Assembly: GCA_036867785.1 (NCBI GenBank)
Contig: CP145412.1
Coordinates: 930,001-994,000, forward strand
DNA from: Plasmodiophora brassicae
Taxonomy: Eukaryota; Endomyxa: Phytomyxea; Phytomyxea; Plasmodiophorida
Length of the DNA stretch: 64,000 nt
Direction: 5' to 3'
Shown here: piece after piece, positions 43,601 through 53,584 of the stretch
Layout: each line of letters starts with the position of its first letter
Numbering within the stretch: position 1 is the stretch's first letter
The notes under the pieces: model-generated
The model's database searches: none
Told to the model about the DNA's origin: nothing
The model's input: the letters and a program-made list of their open reading frames with translations, nothing else
Program-made: the position numbers and the translations under genes

Positions 43601-44457
43601 CCATGCTAGTGGGATTCTGCAAACGCTCGCAGCGATAAGGTACTAGAAACGGATACCCAGGCACGTCTGTATACTCACCTGTCGTCCATAGCTTCTTCAA
43701 CCCGCACATCGTCAGTGTCATGGACGCGCTGATATTCGGGACTGCGACATCCGCCCTGGACGTGCACACCAGCCTCCTCAAAGCAAGGGCCCCTGCATCC
43801 TACATGCGGATCGTCCTGGTGAAGGTCCCCAAGCCGCTGCACGCCAAACCGTACGGCGAGCTCGTCAGTACGTTGTCGAAGGAGTTTGGCGTTCTTCCCA
43901 TCGGCCTGTTTCGAGGACGGAACCGGCTTCGTGCCCCGGTGCCGTACGTGTTCACCAACCCGCCAAGCGGAAGTCCCGTATGGTTCGACGACTACGTCTA
44001 CGTCCTGGCGCCTGTCGCCGGCGAAGCCAACGACCAAGCCCAGTGTGTCCGCATGCTGCCCCAGGTGGATGGCGCTGCCGAGCGCATCGTCAAACAGCAC
44101 CTGCCCATCGTCAAGTCGATCTACAGGGAGCACCAGCCGACGATGACCAGCGCCGTGCACATGTTCCAGCGCGCCCTCCAGTCCACCGACTTTGAAGAGG
44201 AGCGGGAGCTGTTCGAACCGGATTCGTCGACCGGCTGGCTTCGTCAGCTGGTGTCGTGGTGGCGTGGTCGTCACCGACCCGCAGCCATGATGGCGCAAGC
44301 GCATGACTTCCGGCAGTTCATGAAGGAGCGCAACCAGCGCATGGCGACCGTCGTTGTGGACGACCAGGCGGCGCAGGGCGACACCCATGCTGGCGCGAAC
44401 GCCAGCAGCAGCGACAATTTCCACATTGTCGTGGAGTTGGCCGGCAATAGCGAATAA
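40624..44457 (+). CDS. Slo/BK-type potassium channel (six-helix core plus two RCK domains)
   Basis: Exons: 40624-40863, 40919-41011, 41066-41256, 41309-41534, 41590-41915, 41975-42272, 42324-42438, 42480-about 42714, about 42890-43431, 43487-43639 and 43692-44457; introns 41-59 bp where resolved. The exon 8-9 linker is unresolved. Helices include IVCAASAVIQVV (S1), TVQFIINVYAVVAYN (S2), VTTFPIVLSVYDLI (S3), VIYMLRILHLHDMVDL (S4) and LTMAIVCTTLIFVSGNLFFY (S5). Pore: NSVYFVFMTITTTGLGG, then VTPTAIVTKFLVLL (S6). RCK1 begins HHVVVILPSE; RCK2 begins FQGHIVVCGHIDFS. S4 has few arginines, no S0 helix is seen, and the filter departs from TVGYGD. In the family it is a calcium- and voltage-gated plasma-membrane channel. 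Confidence 0.8.
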
Positions 44458-44479
44458 AATACAAGGCATAGCCAGAGGC

Positions 44480-45129
44480 GAACGCGATCGCCGAACGGTA
44501 CGAACAGGGGATCGTGGTGATATCGTCGATGGGTTGCCGCTGCTACCCATAAGCGCCGCCATGCTCGGCTTCCCGCCTCTGTTCGTCCACCCGCTTGGAC
44601 CGCGGCAGCGCCGTCGTCGGTTCCGGTTTGCAACGGCCCCGTCTGGGAACAAGGTCCCGCCTGGGTCGCCGACCCTGGTCCCACCCATCAGCCGGCTCCA
44701 GGTCGACGGCGCTGCGCTGGGGTCGGCGGCTCGTACGGGCAGGCGGGACGGCGGCGACGACGACGACGACGATCATAGCAGGTGGAGGCGCGTCAAGGTA
44801 CCGGCACAGGCGGCGGCAACGCCTCTGCAGGGCCAGGGCGACCTGAACTTCGTGATCGGGATGAAGCTTGTCAGCGCTGAGGTCCCTGGCGATATCGAGG
44901 CGAAATGCAGAGGCGCCAAGCTGCCCGCCATAACGTCACCGGCGCCAATGACGGCGGTACCGCCGGTGCCGATCTCTATCGCCATGCTTGCCAGCAGGTC
45001 GGTGTCACGTTGCGAACGGCGAACGGCCCGAGCCGCACCGAAACGTAAGCCGCCGAAGAAGAGCACCAAGGCGCCGAACACGGACAGGGCACCAGCAGAA
45101 CCGTCCGCCTGGACGGCCACCGATATCAT
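44480..45129 (-). CDS. Probable small membrane protein, splicing unresolved
   Basis: A minus-strand ATG at 45129 opens a frame of 119 codons with a hydrophobic helix (ALSVFGALVLFFGGLRFGAA) followed by basic residues, ending at 44773. A second protein-like segment in another frame (YGGQLGASAFRLDIARDL, then LHPDHEVQVALALQRRC) overlaps its end and continues towards 44545. I could not find an intron that joins them in frame. The layout vaguely recalls TMEM242-like mitochondrial proteins, but the evidence is too thin to name it. It is convergent with the channel gene. Confidence 0.35.
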
Positions 45130-45183
45130 AGGCTGGGATTACACATAACCAAGTACGACGTATTTGCGGTGTCGGTATTGTAC

Positions 45184-46896
45184 TCATGCAGCGACTTCTT
45201 CGTCGACGCGTGTCTTCTTCAACCCATCGTCCTTGGCAGGGGACACGGCGGGCGCCCCTCGTTTGGCCCGCGCCATTGGCCCCCAGTTCTCAGTCGGGTT
45301 CGACGGGTACTTGCCGACGCCGGCCGATTCGGGCACGATCGTGCAATCCACTTCGGTCCGCATGTCCCGCGACAGGATCTTGTACCCGGGAGCGTTCTCG
45401 TTATCCGCCTTCTTGACGGGTCGCTCACGAACCCAGTGACGGATGACGTCCCAGACGACATGCAACGGAGCATCCGTCTTGATGGCAGTGGGAAGCGTGT
45501 GAGAGCGCGACACACGATACCCGGCGTTGATCAACGCTGAACGGACACGTTGAGCGGGTGGCTGTTCGCAGTGGACGGTGTGGCACATGGACGCCAGGCA
45601 CATGAACAGTGGAACATCGTGCAACTCGCCCTGCAAACCGTCGAGCATGCCCTGCAGGCGCGTTCGGGTCGCCAGCGTGCAGGTCGGGCTCGACACGACC
45701 GCTTGCAGGCGGGCGAGGAACGCGACGTCATTCATCGGCGCCATCCACCACAACCCGCCCATCTTGAAGACGGAATCGCATTCCTTGCACCGATTGCCGG
45801 TGTCCGGCGCGTGCGCCTGGGTGAGCTCGTTCGCTTTTCTGGATTTGGGCTGAACGGCCGGCACGACCTGGAACGATTCGCACCCGCTGCACTGCCAGAC
45901 GCTGCCCAGCTTCTTAATGGCATCGTTGGCGCCCTGTTGGGACTTGCGCACGCGAATGAACAGCCGAACATAGAAGTCGATGTGCGCCGACGCCAGCGGC
46001 TCAATGACGAGACCATGTCGGGCAGCAATCTTCGACGACAACATGCGTCAGCGACGGCACGACGACATATCAACGTTTCTCGTTACCTGCGATACGAACG
46101 AGAGCACGATCCTCAGCGCCATCTCGTGGCAGTACCGAGCCCGGAGCGGCATGGCGCCGTACTTGGCCTGGCATTGCATGGGTTTGGACCCGGCCAGGAC
46201 AGCAATGTCTGTGCAGGTCACGCAGAGCAGACCGCCGGAACGCAACGCCTTCAGGGCGGCTTCGATGAAGTTGTTCGCAGATCCGTATGGGTCCAGGTCG
46301 ACGATGTCGACGCGGTCGCGCCCGCGATGATGTTCCGCCATGACCGCGTTCGCGTCTGAACATCGTACCTTGATACGCGAGTAGTCGCAGTCGTTACCGT
46401 CCAACTGGGCATTGTGGGCAATGTTCCGCTCGATGGATTCGACGGCACCACGATCCAGGTCGTTGGCGATGATCGTCCCAATGTTCGGGCACTCCTTGGC
46501 GTATCGAAGAGAACGCAGACCGGTTGCGGACAGCGCCTCGATGACGGTCAGTGGCGTCGTGCGCCCTTGTTCCGTCAGCAGATCGTTATACGCCGTCAAG
46601 GCGGCCACAGACAGGTCGCGATTCACGACCTGAGCCGGATTGTAGAAGACGTCCTTCTGCCCGGCGGGCAACAGGATCTGCGCCGACCCTTCCGTCACCG
46701 TCGACCATGCCGGCGCTGTCGACATAGCGGGCGCTCGACAGGCTCCCGTTACCCTGGCCACTCGACGGGCCAGACGCAACAGCGTTCCAAGTATCGACGT
46801 CCACCCCGTTCCTGCGACGCTGCAGGGCCGCGACTGCGCCGCGCAGTTTCCCTGACTGCAGGACTGCAGCGTGGCGGCAGGGCTTGAGGGGCGCAT
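45184..46896 (-). CDS. TRMT1: tRNA (guanine26-N2)-dimethyltransferase Trm1
   Basis: Exons 46896-46087 and 46029-45184 (57-bp intron, GTAACG..CGAAG) give 551 aa. ATG 46896 starts MRPSSPAATLQ; an internal Met near 46725 (MSTAPAW) is an alternative start. Landmarks: TVTEGSAQILLPAGQKDVFY, the SAM-binding EALSATGLRSLRYAKE, VDIVDLDPYGSANNFI (catalytic DPYG), SGGLLCVTCTDIAVLAGSK, KYGAMPLRARYCHEMALRI. Across the splice it reads FVSQIAARHGLVIEPL, then SAHIDFYVRLFIRV. The C-terminal domain has a four-cysteine pattern (CSGC, CKEC). The enzyme makes m2,2-G26 in cytosolic and mitochondrial tRNAs. The basic first 60 residues could be a mitochondrial presequence, as dual targeting is known for the family. 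Confidence 0.93.
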
Positions 46897-47060
46897 CACT
46901 CTTCACTCCGCCGCGTCGGGTGTGCAGACCTACACATTGCCGCACATAGCAGCTGCAACGCCATCGCCACAGTGCGCGCGGAACCGCAGAGCCGAAGCTT
47001 CTTTTTTCTCACTGACACAATCATCGTCGTACGCAATAGTAAAATACATTGGCCGACGGT

Positions 47061-47508
47061 TCACGTGGTTTCGAGAGCAGATGCAATTTCGCGGACGACG
47101 GACGCTACACGGTCGATCGGTCTGCCGATGATGGCTGTCCCTGAAAGGAAATTGCGAAGTCGTATCGGGACCACGGTTTGGCAGCAGTTGCCTACCTGAG
47201 TTCCAGTTTACGATCACCGGGCGCTGCATGCGCTCCGGGTGCTTGATCGCGATTTCTCTTAGCGCCAGATCACCTTGCTTCTTCTCCTCCTCCGTTGCAT
47301 CGCGAATGATCGCTGCGTGGTCCTCCTTGGACAGCATGTCGAATACGTCGACCATGGTCGGACGCGGCGGCGGATCCGCACCAAAATCCACCACCGCAAA
47401 CGCCGTCGGCGGCAGGCGCTGCGCGAACAGATCGACGCACGCCCTGCTCTTCGAGCACGCTGGCCAATGCAGAATCGTCACCGGGATGCGCCTCGCTGCT
47501 GACCGCAT
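47061..47508 (-). CDS. ArsC/Spx-family thioredoxin-fold protein (arsenate reductase-like)
   Basis: Exons 47508-47196 and 47140-47061 (55-bp intron) give 130 aa, the family length. It starts MRSAARRIPVTILHWPACSK. The ArsC nucleophile motif appears as WPACSKSRACVDL (C-S-K-S-R as in bacterial glutaredoxin-linked ArsC). Then TMVDVFDMLSKEDHAAIIRD, and IAIKHPERMQRPVIVNW joined by the splice to GTAIIGRPIDRVASVV, the conserved QRPI...GRP block. The frame continues upstream of the ATG, but only to a GTG at 47592, and no ATG lies in that stretch. The real intron argues against bacterial contamination. The family may reduce arsenate or act as a redox adaptor; the substrate is not known here. Confidence 0.82.
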
Positions 47509-47673
47509 CACGTCACGCAACCAATGCCGAACGTGATTGGCCGGCCCGGTTTTGATGGAGATGAACTGCCGGCAGCCCACGCCCACGGCCACTCAGCCGG
47601 ACGATGTCATTCATTTTTTGGAATTGACGCGCGCGCCCCGTCCTGACTGGTGCGGCTACCGCAGTGTGCGGCG

Positions 47674-48202
47674 ATGGGTGACCCCGAGGAGTCCATCTTC
47701 CGGCTGAACGTCAGTGAGATTGACAGGAAAGTGCCAACCAAGGCGTGTCCGTCGACGCCCGCCCCACTGACGAGGACGATGGATATGGGCCCGGCGCCGT
47801 CGCCATCGCTGGCCGTATCGCAGTCGCCGCTGGTGATGCTGTCCCCGCCGCCTGTCCCGGTTCGCGTTCGGGGACTGCCTTCGCCGACCCCGCCGAAGCA
47901 ACCCCCACCAAAGTCTGTGCCGAGGCCGAAAAGCATCGTGCGACCGCGCGTTGGGATCCCGTCTGCACTGTCCCAGCACGCCGACGAAAACAAGCCGTCG
48001 TCTAATTTCATCAGCCGCCTCGAAGCAGATCAGAAACCGGCGTCGGCCGCTGCGTCGACGTCCCAGCAGCAGTCATGGAGTCCTGTCCACGCGCGGACGC
48101 TTCGACAAGGTAAATATGCGCTTGACACGTGAACATTCGTCCGTTGCGTTTCCCGACATGGCGGTTGTAGATTCCGACTGGATCAAGCAGGCGAAGAACT
48201 GA
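47674..48202 (+). CDS. Proline-rich, mostly disordered hypothetical protein, 155 aa
   Basis: Exons 47674-48109 and 48171-48202 (61-bp intron, GTAAAT..TTGTAG). The start is MGDPEESIFRLNVSEIDRKV. The middle is proline- and serine-rich (MLSPPPVPVRVRGLPSPTPP). The end is more ordered: SNFISRLEADQK, WSPVHARTLRQ, then, across the splice, DSDWIKQAKN and stop. Without splicing the product stops four codons after the donor. No family recognised. It is convergent with the NADPH-oxidase gene, the stops lying 45 bp apart. Confidence 0.6.
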
Positions 48203-48247
48203 TGTACAGCATAAACGTACTGCGCATGTATTCAGACGACCAAGGCG

Positions 48248-51200
48248 TCAGAAGTTCTCGCGATGCAGTTTGAAGTACGTGTTCGTGATAGTGTTGCTGT
48301 GCGATTCACATGCCTGCCATTGGGTGGTCAGCGCTGCCGATATAAGTGTCGCGCTGACACACGCGAGACGACCCACTTTCTTCAGGTCTTTGCCGATACG
48401 TGGGTTGCCGCAGAACGCGACGCCAATGTTCTGACCAACGTGCCTGCTGTAGACCTCCTCGAAGCGAGTGTCCCATTGCGGGCGCCCGTTGTATACGAGC
48501 ACGTTCCCGAGGCGCGTAGGTCGGTCACTTGGGCATTTGAGAGCCAAAAGCATTTGCGACTCCGTCCAAGGTGCCGCTTTCTTCTCCACCGCGTCCGGAC
48601 TGGCGCTGAGATGCGCCCCCCAGAACGCAATGTCGTCGGTGATCGCCGGCACCGCGTACGTGAAATGGCGAGGCGTCGACGTCACGTACACGTGGATCTC
48701 GAATGTCTTACTCTTCATCGACGTGTCCTTCAGCAGCGCGTTGTGTATGGCGTCATCGGCGTCCTTCATCACGCGGATAAACCAGCGGAAGGAATCCAGC
48801 TCGCTGTGCGACACTATCCAGCAGAAGTACCTGAGATGGCGCAGCTCAGTACCTGGTGCTGACACATGTGTGGGCTCTTACGCGTGCTCAGGGAACGTTG
48901 TACCGATCGAGAACTTCCATCGATGGTGGACAATGGACCTCAGGGTTGCCGAGACGGGCTGGCACGATTGGCGCTCCGTGTTAGAGGTTGCCGCTGCACC
49001 CTCCGTTTCCCAAACGGCTTACTGTGACACCGATGCCGGCCCCAATGATCATGTCGACGGTGTACTCGGCAATGTGCTGCGTTGGTGCAGAATGTGGGCC
49101 GTAGATGCAAAAGATCTGCTGTCCGTCTGGGCCGATCACTTTGCCTTTGCTTCTCGCATTGGTGAACTTGGCGTAGGACGCGTTAGGCGGTATCATTAGC
49201 TTCAGGTACTCGGTGACCTGTTGTTGTGCGGAGTGAGACATTCGGGGGGGCGTAACGGCCGCGTTGTTGCGCTGACCTTTCCCGTCCAGGAGCTGGGACC
49301 CATAACGCGCATGTGAACAGACACGTCCGCTTCCTGGGGTGCAGACGAGATCGTAAACGGATGCCACTGCCCGATGCTGACATGCGGGCAGTTCAGGAAC
49401 AGGTACTGGCCCTCCTTGTATCCGTCAGGGAACGCACCATCTCTCTCGAACGTGATGCACAACACCTATCACCACAGCCTGTCAGCGCCACCGGCCCATA
49501 GCCGAACGTGTCGATGTTACTGACTTTCCCCATGTTGTTGACGCTTGTTAAGGTGACGCTCCGATACGCAGATCGGTGCCGATAGATACGCTCGGCAATG
49601 TAAATCGTCATTGGTACGATGAGCCACTTCCAATAGTTGGGATTCAATCCCGTGCGCCCATGCGCCACCAGCAGCACGAAGAACAGGACGAACAGGTGGT
49701 GGGTATTCCAGAACAGCTCGAACTGGAAGTGTTTGACGTTCGGCATCGCCGCCCCGTACATGAGCGCCATGATGACAAAGATCGTTGTCCCGGACGCCCA
49801 TGGCCAAATGCCAAACAGGGCCATCGTGTTCTGCACCGCGAACCCGTAGTTCAGACAATGGAAGAACGCATGGCCAACAGCGAAGATCAGGATTAGGTAC
49901 GCAACGCGCTTGTGGAACGTCAATGCCTGTCGAGCAGACAACACATATGAACTCGCCCTGGAGCGCCAACGCCAGTTGTCTGTACCTTGTCGAGCGGGAA
50001 CACTTGCAGGACAGTACGAAGAAGTTTCTGGGTTGCCGTCTGCGACTGTGTCGACAGGTCGTACAGGTAGCGGATGAACGTGCGGCAGACGGGGATCAGG
50101 ATGATTGCACAGTTGAAGTCGAGCATGTACCCGAACTGGCGCGAATCAAGAGCACACACATAAGGCGTTCGATAGAGACTCGGGAACAGGCGAGCCGTAC
50201 CATTTTCGCGAACGGTACGAACATGGTGAGGGCGTATGGGGTCTGCTGCATTCCAAGGACGTTGTTGTACCAGATGATGAAGCCGGATGTTCCGATAAGA
50301 ACATTGGATGCGACAAACAGGATCACGAAGATGATAGTGCCCATACCGTTCTGCTCTTGCAGTCGTCTCAGGGCGCCTGAAGTCGCACGTACGATAAGCA
50401 AGTCTCAGGCAGGTTGGTGACCAAATCAATGTTGACCTTGGAAGCGGTATTTCAAGGAGGCCTGTGGCAATGCAGGTCCCGCCTTGGGCGAGCCGCCTTC
50501 CTGAAGGAACTGCTCCCCAAGTAGGGCGGATGCAAGGTTGGCGGCCGCAACAAAGAAGTAGGATACGGCGGCCATCTGGATCAGCTGCGTGTACATGAGC
50601 GGGACGGCGACCAGCGTGTACGTCACCGCACGTATCGGGACCACTGACAGGAACGGTCAGAATGTCGCTGCAGACGACTGGGTGATCCGCGCTTACTGGA
50701 ATTCGTCCTGAGTATCCATCGCTTTTCGACGACGAACGTGGCGATGCCGATAAGCAGCCCGTAGATCGAGAGCAGCAGTTCGGTCCCTTCGACGTCGAAG
50801 TTGGGCTTGTCGCCAACGCAGGCCGCGATTTCGGCAATGGAGACGACGGCGACGACGACCCCGGATCCGAGGCCCATGTTGGTTGCCCATAAGCCGAATC
50901 GCGTGGGCGACGACACAAACTCTTCTTCAAACTCTGTGTACGCGCCATCAGCCGACCGCGGCGAACGTTCACTGCTACACGACATACGGCTCTTTGCTGG
51001 TTTGGTAGCGGCCGACTGGTATTTCTTCTGAGTCTTCACTGACGCAGGTGGACTGGGGGAGCCACCGGGCACGATCGCGTCTTGCGTTGTCGGCGGAGCA
51101 GCCGACGCCGCAGCGACCTCCTCGACAAAGTTCCCGGGAAAGTACCCGACCTCGCCTGTCGCACAACTGCGACCCTCCCACCTGGGCGTCGCACCGAATC

Positions 51201-51358
51201 AACAACTACGCGTTATACGAGCCCGTCAACACGTGGCACCATCCACTCTCGTCTTTGCGTATGATCTCAACGGTTTCGCCCTCTTTCAATGGGAGCTCGG
51301 TTGACGCCTGCGACTGGTATTCATAGAGCGCCCTGGCGATGCACGGCGCCTTGAGCAT
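48248..51358 (-). CDS. NOX: SH3 - p22phox - NADPH oxidase (NOX) fusion, about 840 aa
   Basis: Exons: 51358-51219, 51181-50697, 50643-50437, 50376-50201, 50135-49986, 49926-49543, 49465-49277, 49217-49023, 48958-48904, 48852-48377 and 48313-48248; the lengths sum to 841 codons. Residues about 4-70 are an SH3 domain ([28 protein letters not shown]). Residues about 143-270 match p22phox/[21 protein letters not shown], then [15 protein letters not shown] and [13 protein letters not shown] (human RGEQW). From 289 on is a full [37 protein letters not shown], haem histidines in [12 protein letters not shown] and [15 protein letters not shown] site [17 protein letters not shown] sites [10 protein letters not shown] and [12 protein letters not shown], and terminal HRENF. 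No EF-hands. If the intron at 50377-50436 is not spliced, two adjacent genes (stop 50426, ATG 50344) result. Confidence 0.82.
50377..50436 (-). other. 60-bp intron that would fuse p22phox and NOX reading frames
   Basis: Donor CAAG/GTCAAC at 50436 and acceptor ACTTCAG at 50377. The upstream exon leaves one base (G) and the downstream exon begins GC, making a glycine codon and continuing [11 protein letters not shown] directly into the NOX start MGTIIF. The p22phox stop codon and the NOX-proximal non-coding bases fall inside or beside this intron. The same GTCAAC donor is used at 49542 in the NOX part. Confidence 0.7.
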
Positions 51359-52357
51359 GGCGCAAAGACGGGACACGTTAAACAACGATAGCACAGTATA
51401 CTGGTACCGCTGTCTCGATCGGCACCCGGTAACATGGAGCAGTACGAGTCGCATGCCAGCACACTGCTCCATTGTCCAATACTAATCACGCCCTCAACCG
51501 CTACACGGCACTTTGGCCTGATGATATCGTCGGCGAGGGACAGTGGCGCTGCCGGGGAGCGGCTCGGAACGGATTTATTGCGGACGGCACCCCCACCGTT
51601 GTTGTTGCGTTGTTGCGCTCGTGCCTTCTGGTCACTGTTGGCGGCGATAGCGATATGGGCAGTCAATGATGAAAACCTCGAGTGTGCACCACTGTCGTCT
51701 GTCAGCGGTGTGTTGTCCGAAGCCCGTTGGCATCACACGGGACGGGAGTGGCGACTGCAGTCGCTGGCCAGCGCAGGCGCGGACCCGGCGGGAACTGTGT
51801 GACTGCATGTCATGCAGTCGCCGTGAGCTCAAGCGCCACCAATCGCCCACCGGCCGCCTGCACGTGGACGCTTCGTGTCGGCTCCCGGCGTCCAACAGCC
51901 TCGGCGTGCTGCTGGTAGGCAAGCGTGACTCACGCACCAGTGTTCCGGGGATTCGGGATCAATCTGCTCGATCGTCCACGATCGGCCATACTGGTAGCCG
52001 TCCATCATGCAGGGCGGCAACGCTAGCCGTAACGCGCACGCAGGTGCCCAAGCGCCACCAGATCCGGCCCCCTCCCAGGTAGGCTGTGCCACGTACCCCG
52101 TTGGCCACGGTGCCCCTCCGCGGCGCGCCCCGCCTGCCGCGTCCCTGTCGCGCACAAGCGAACTGCGCGACGCGCGCACAGCGTTTTGCCGGCGCGTCCA
52201 CCGTCGTGGCCTCGTGGGACACATTCTTCTTTAGCGTTCGGCAGAGCGTGACACGCGGCGGGCGGGCTTATCGCGGGCGTCGCCGGCTGAGGGGACCGGG
52301 GCCAGCCTTACCGCCGCCGCCACTGACTTAAAGACTTTTTACTTGCAGACTGCGATC
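51359..52357. other. 1-kb interval without a recognised gene
   Basis: Contains several open frames on both strands (for example minus 52224-51829 with YGRSWTIEQIDPESPEHW) but no recognised family and no convincing splice pair. Strongly G/C-rich between 52000 and 52330. It should include the promoter of the NADPH-oxidase gene at its left edge. Confidence 0.3.
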
Positions 52358-52759
52358 ATGCACGACGGGAAGAAGCAGCGGACCGTGCCCCACGGCCTGT
52401 CGCGATCAACCCGCGAGCTCGCGTGCTCATGCATTGTCTTTCTGCTACTATGGTACGCCTGGGGCTTTGTCGTTAATGCTATGATTCGTGCTGTACTTAT
52501 GGACGTTGTGTGCAGTCTCTGGATGCACTGTCAGTGCCAGCAGGTGTCGCCCGCCGATCGCAATGGGTTCCCCTGTAACCTTTTCAACGCCGACGCCGAC
52601 GGGACGGCGCTCGCGATAGTCCCAGTCGACCCGATGCCGACTGCAGCATCATCAACAGCAACAACATGGTGCGGCGGGCAATCGTGCCCCAATCTCCAAA
52701 TACCGCCGTCAATGGGCGTTAGTCTTTTCTTCCTGTCCGTCTTCGCCTTTGCAATATAA
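52358..52759 (+). CDS. Small predicted surface protein, paralog A (signal anchor, Cys-rich core, hydrophobic C-terminus)
   Basis: Exons 52358-52452 and 52517-52759 preceded by acceptor ending 52515 (intron 52453-52515, 63 bp, phase 2; first base of exon 2 is 52516) give about 112 aa. Hydrophobic segment ELACSCIVFLLL near the N-terminus, then CLWMHCQCQQ and GFPCNLFNADADG, a serine/threonine-rich stretch, and a hydrophobic end (MGVSLFFLSVFAFAI) right before the stop, typical of GPI-anchor signals. Paralog B downstream has the same order, motif and intron position and phase. No family recognised. Confidence 0.6.
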   Translation: MHDGKKQRTVPHGLSRSTRELACSCIVFLLLWYAWGFVVNAMIRAVLMDVVCSLWMHCQCQQVSPADRNGFPCNLFNADADGTALAIVPVDPMPTAASSTATTWCGGQSCPNLQIPPSMGVSLFFLSVFAFAI

Positions 52760-53071
52760 TCACTGGCACCCGATACATCGACGTACCCCCAATACAGTCT
52801 CTATTGATTGGACAATCCCCGCCGGCTGGCTTAGGTAGATGCGATGGTTGCGGAAGTCCTTCCGGTCGTGTCACAATAATAATTCTGGGACTTATCGCGA
52901 ATCGGGAGCTCGATGAGAACGCTGCCGATGTCACAGGGTTTGCAGATGGCTGGCCACGGCATCCAACACGATCGTGCTCATTTCTAGAACGTCACAAACT
53001 GGCTAGCCCTCACAGCTATCTCGCCCACCTATTGGTCCGATTCATGGATTTGCGGTTCAAATTGAAGCGCG
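52760..53071. other. Spacer between the two paralogs
   Basis: A plus frame is open (52804 onward) with a hydrophobic stretch (RVTIIILGLIA) that may be a degenerate third copy or an upstream exon of paralog B. No reliable model. Confidence 0.3.
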
Positions 53072-53555
53072 ATGGCGACCAAGATCACGAGTTATCATGC
53101 GGATGGACAGGGTATCGGCAAAATTGTTCTGGAACAGCACCGTTTCCTGTTTCTGTTTACGAACCGCGAACTGACCCTGATACCTTCTGGAATAACGTCC
53201 CATCATACCACCTACTTGAGGGCAGCCACGGCGCCTCCACGAAGCGATCAACACTACGGTCGCTTGCTGGCATCATGGATCCTATACCTAGCCGTGTGGT
53301 ATGGGCGGCGTAGATCGCGGCTATGAGAACCGCCATTTGTCACAACCGCGTTTCAACAGCGTATGGATGCACTATCATTGCGAGAACGCGCAAGCCACCG
53401 ACCAGGCCAGGTTCCCGTGCGCCGTCGTCCGCTCCAAACCCGCGTCTAGCAAGGCGATCGGACGAGATTGCAATCGATACCCGAGCACGGTCCGCTATTC
53501 GCCATCTCTAATCGTCAGCGTTGGCTTCATGATCCTGTTGGCCTTCATCATATAA
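53072..53555 (+). CDS. Small predicted surface protein, paralog B
   Basis: Exons about 53072-53298 and 53360-53555 (61-bp intron, GTATGG..CAACAG, phase 2). The hydrophobic segment RLLASWILYLAV is followed across the splice by CVWMHYHCENAQATDQARFP, matching paralog A (CLWMHCQC...GFPC), and the protein ends with a hydrophobic tail (LIVSVGFMILLAFII). The first 60 residues before the hydrophobic segment are unlike paralog A, so the true start may be further downstream or in another exon. Predicted GPI-anchored or bitopic membrane protein; function unknown. Confidence 0.55.
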
Positions 53556-53584
53556 AAAGCAGATCTGTTGTGTTAGGGCGATGG

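Noticed and set aside
33618-47508. Bacterial contamination suggested by OtsB-type phosphatase and ArsC-type genes
   Set aside because: Both genes contain host-like mini-introns and sit between eukaryotic genes.
50345-50426. Treating p22phox and NOX as two ordinary neighbouring genes
   Set aside because: Only 81 bp separate the stop and the next ATG, too little for a terminator and promoter. A 60-bp intron preserves frame exactly. Kept as the alternative, not the preferred model.
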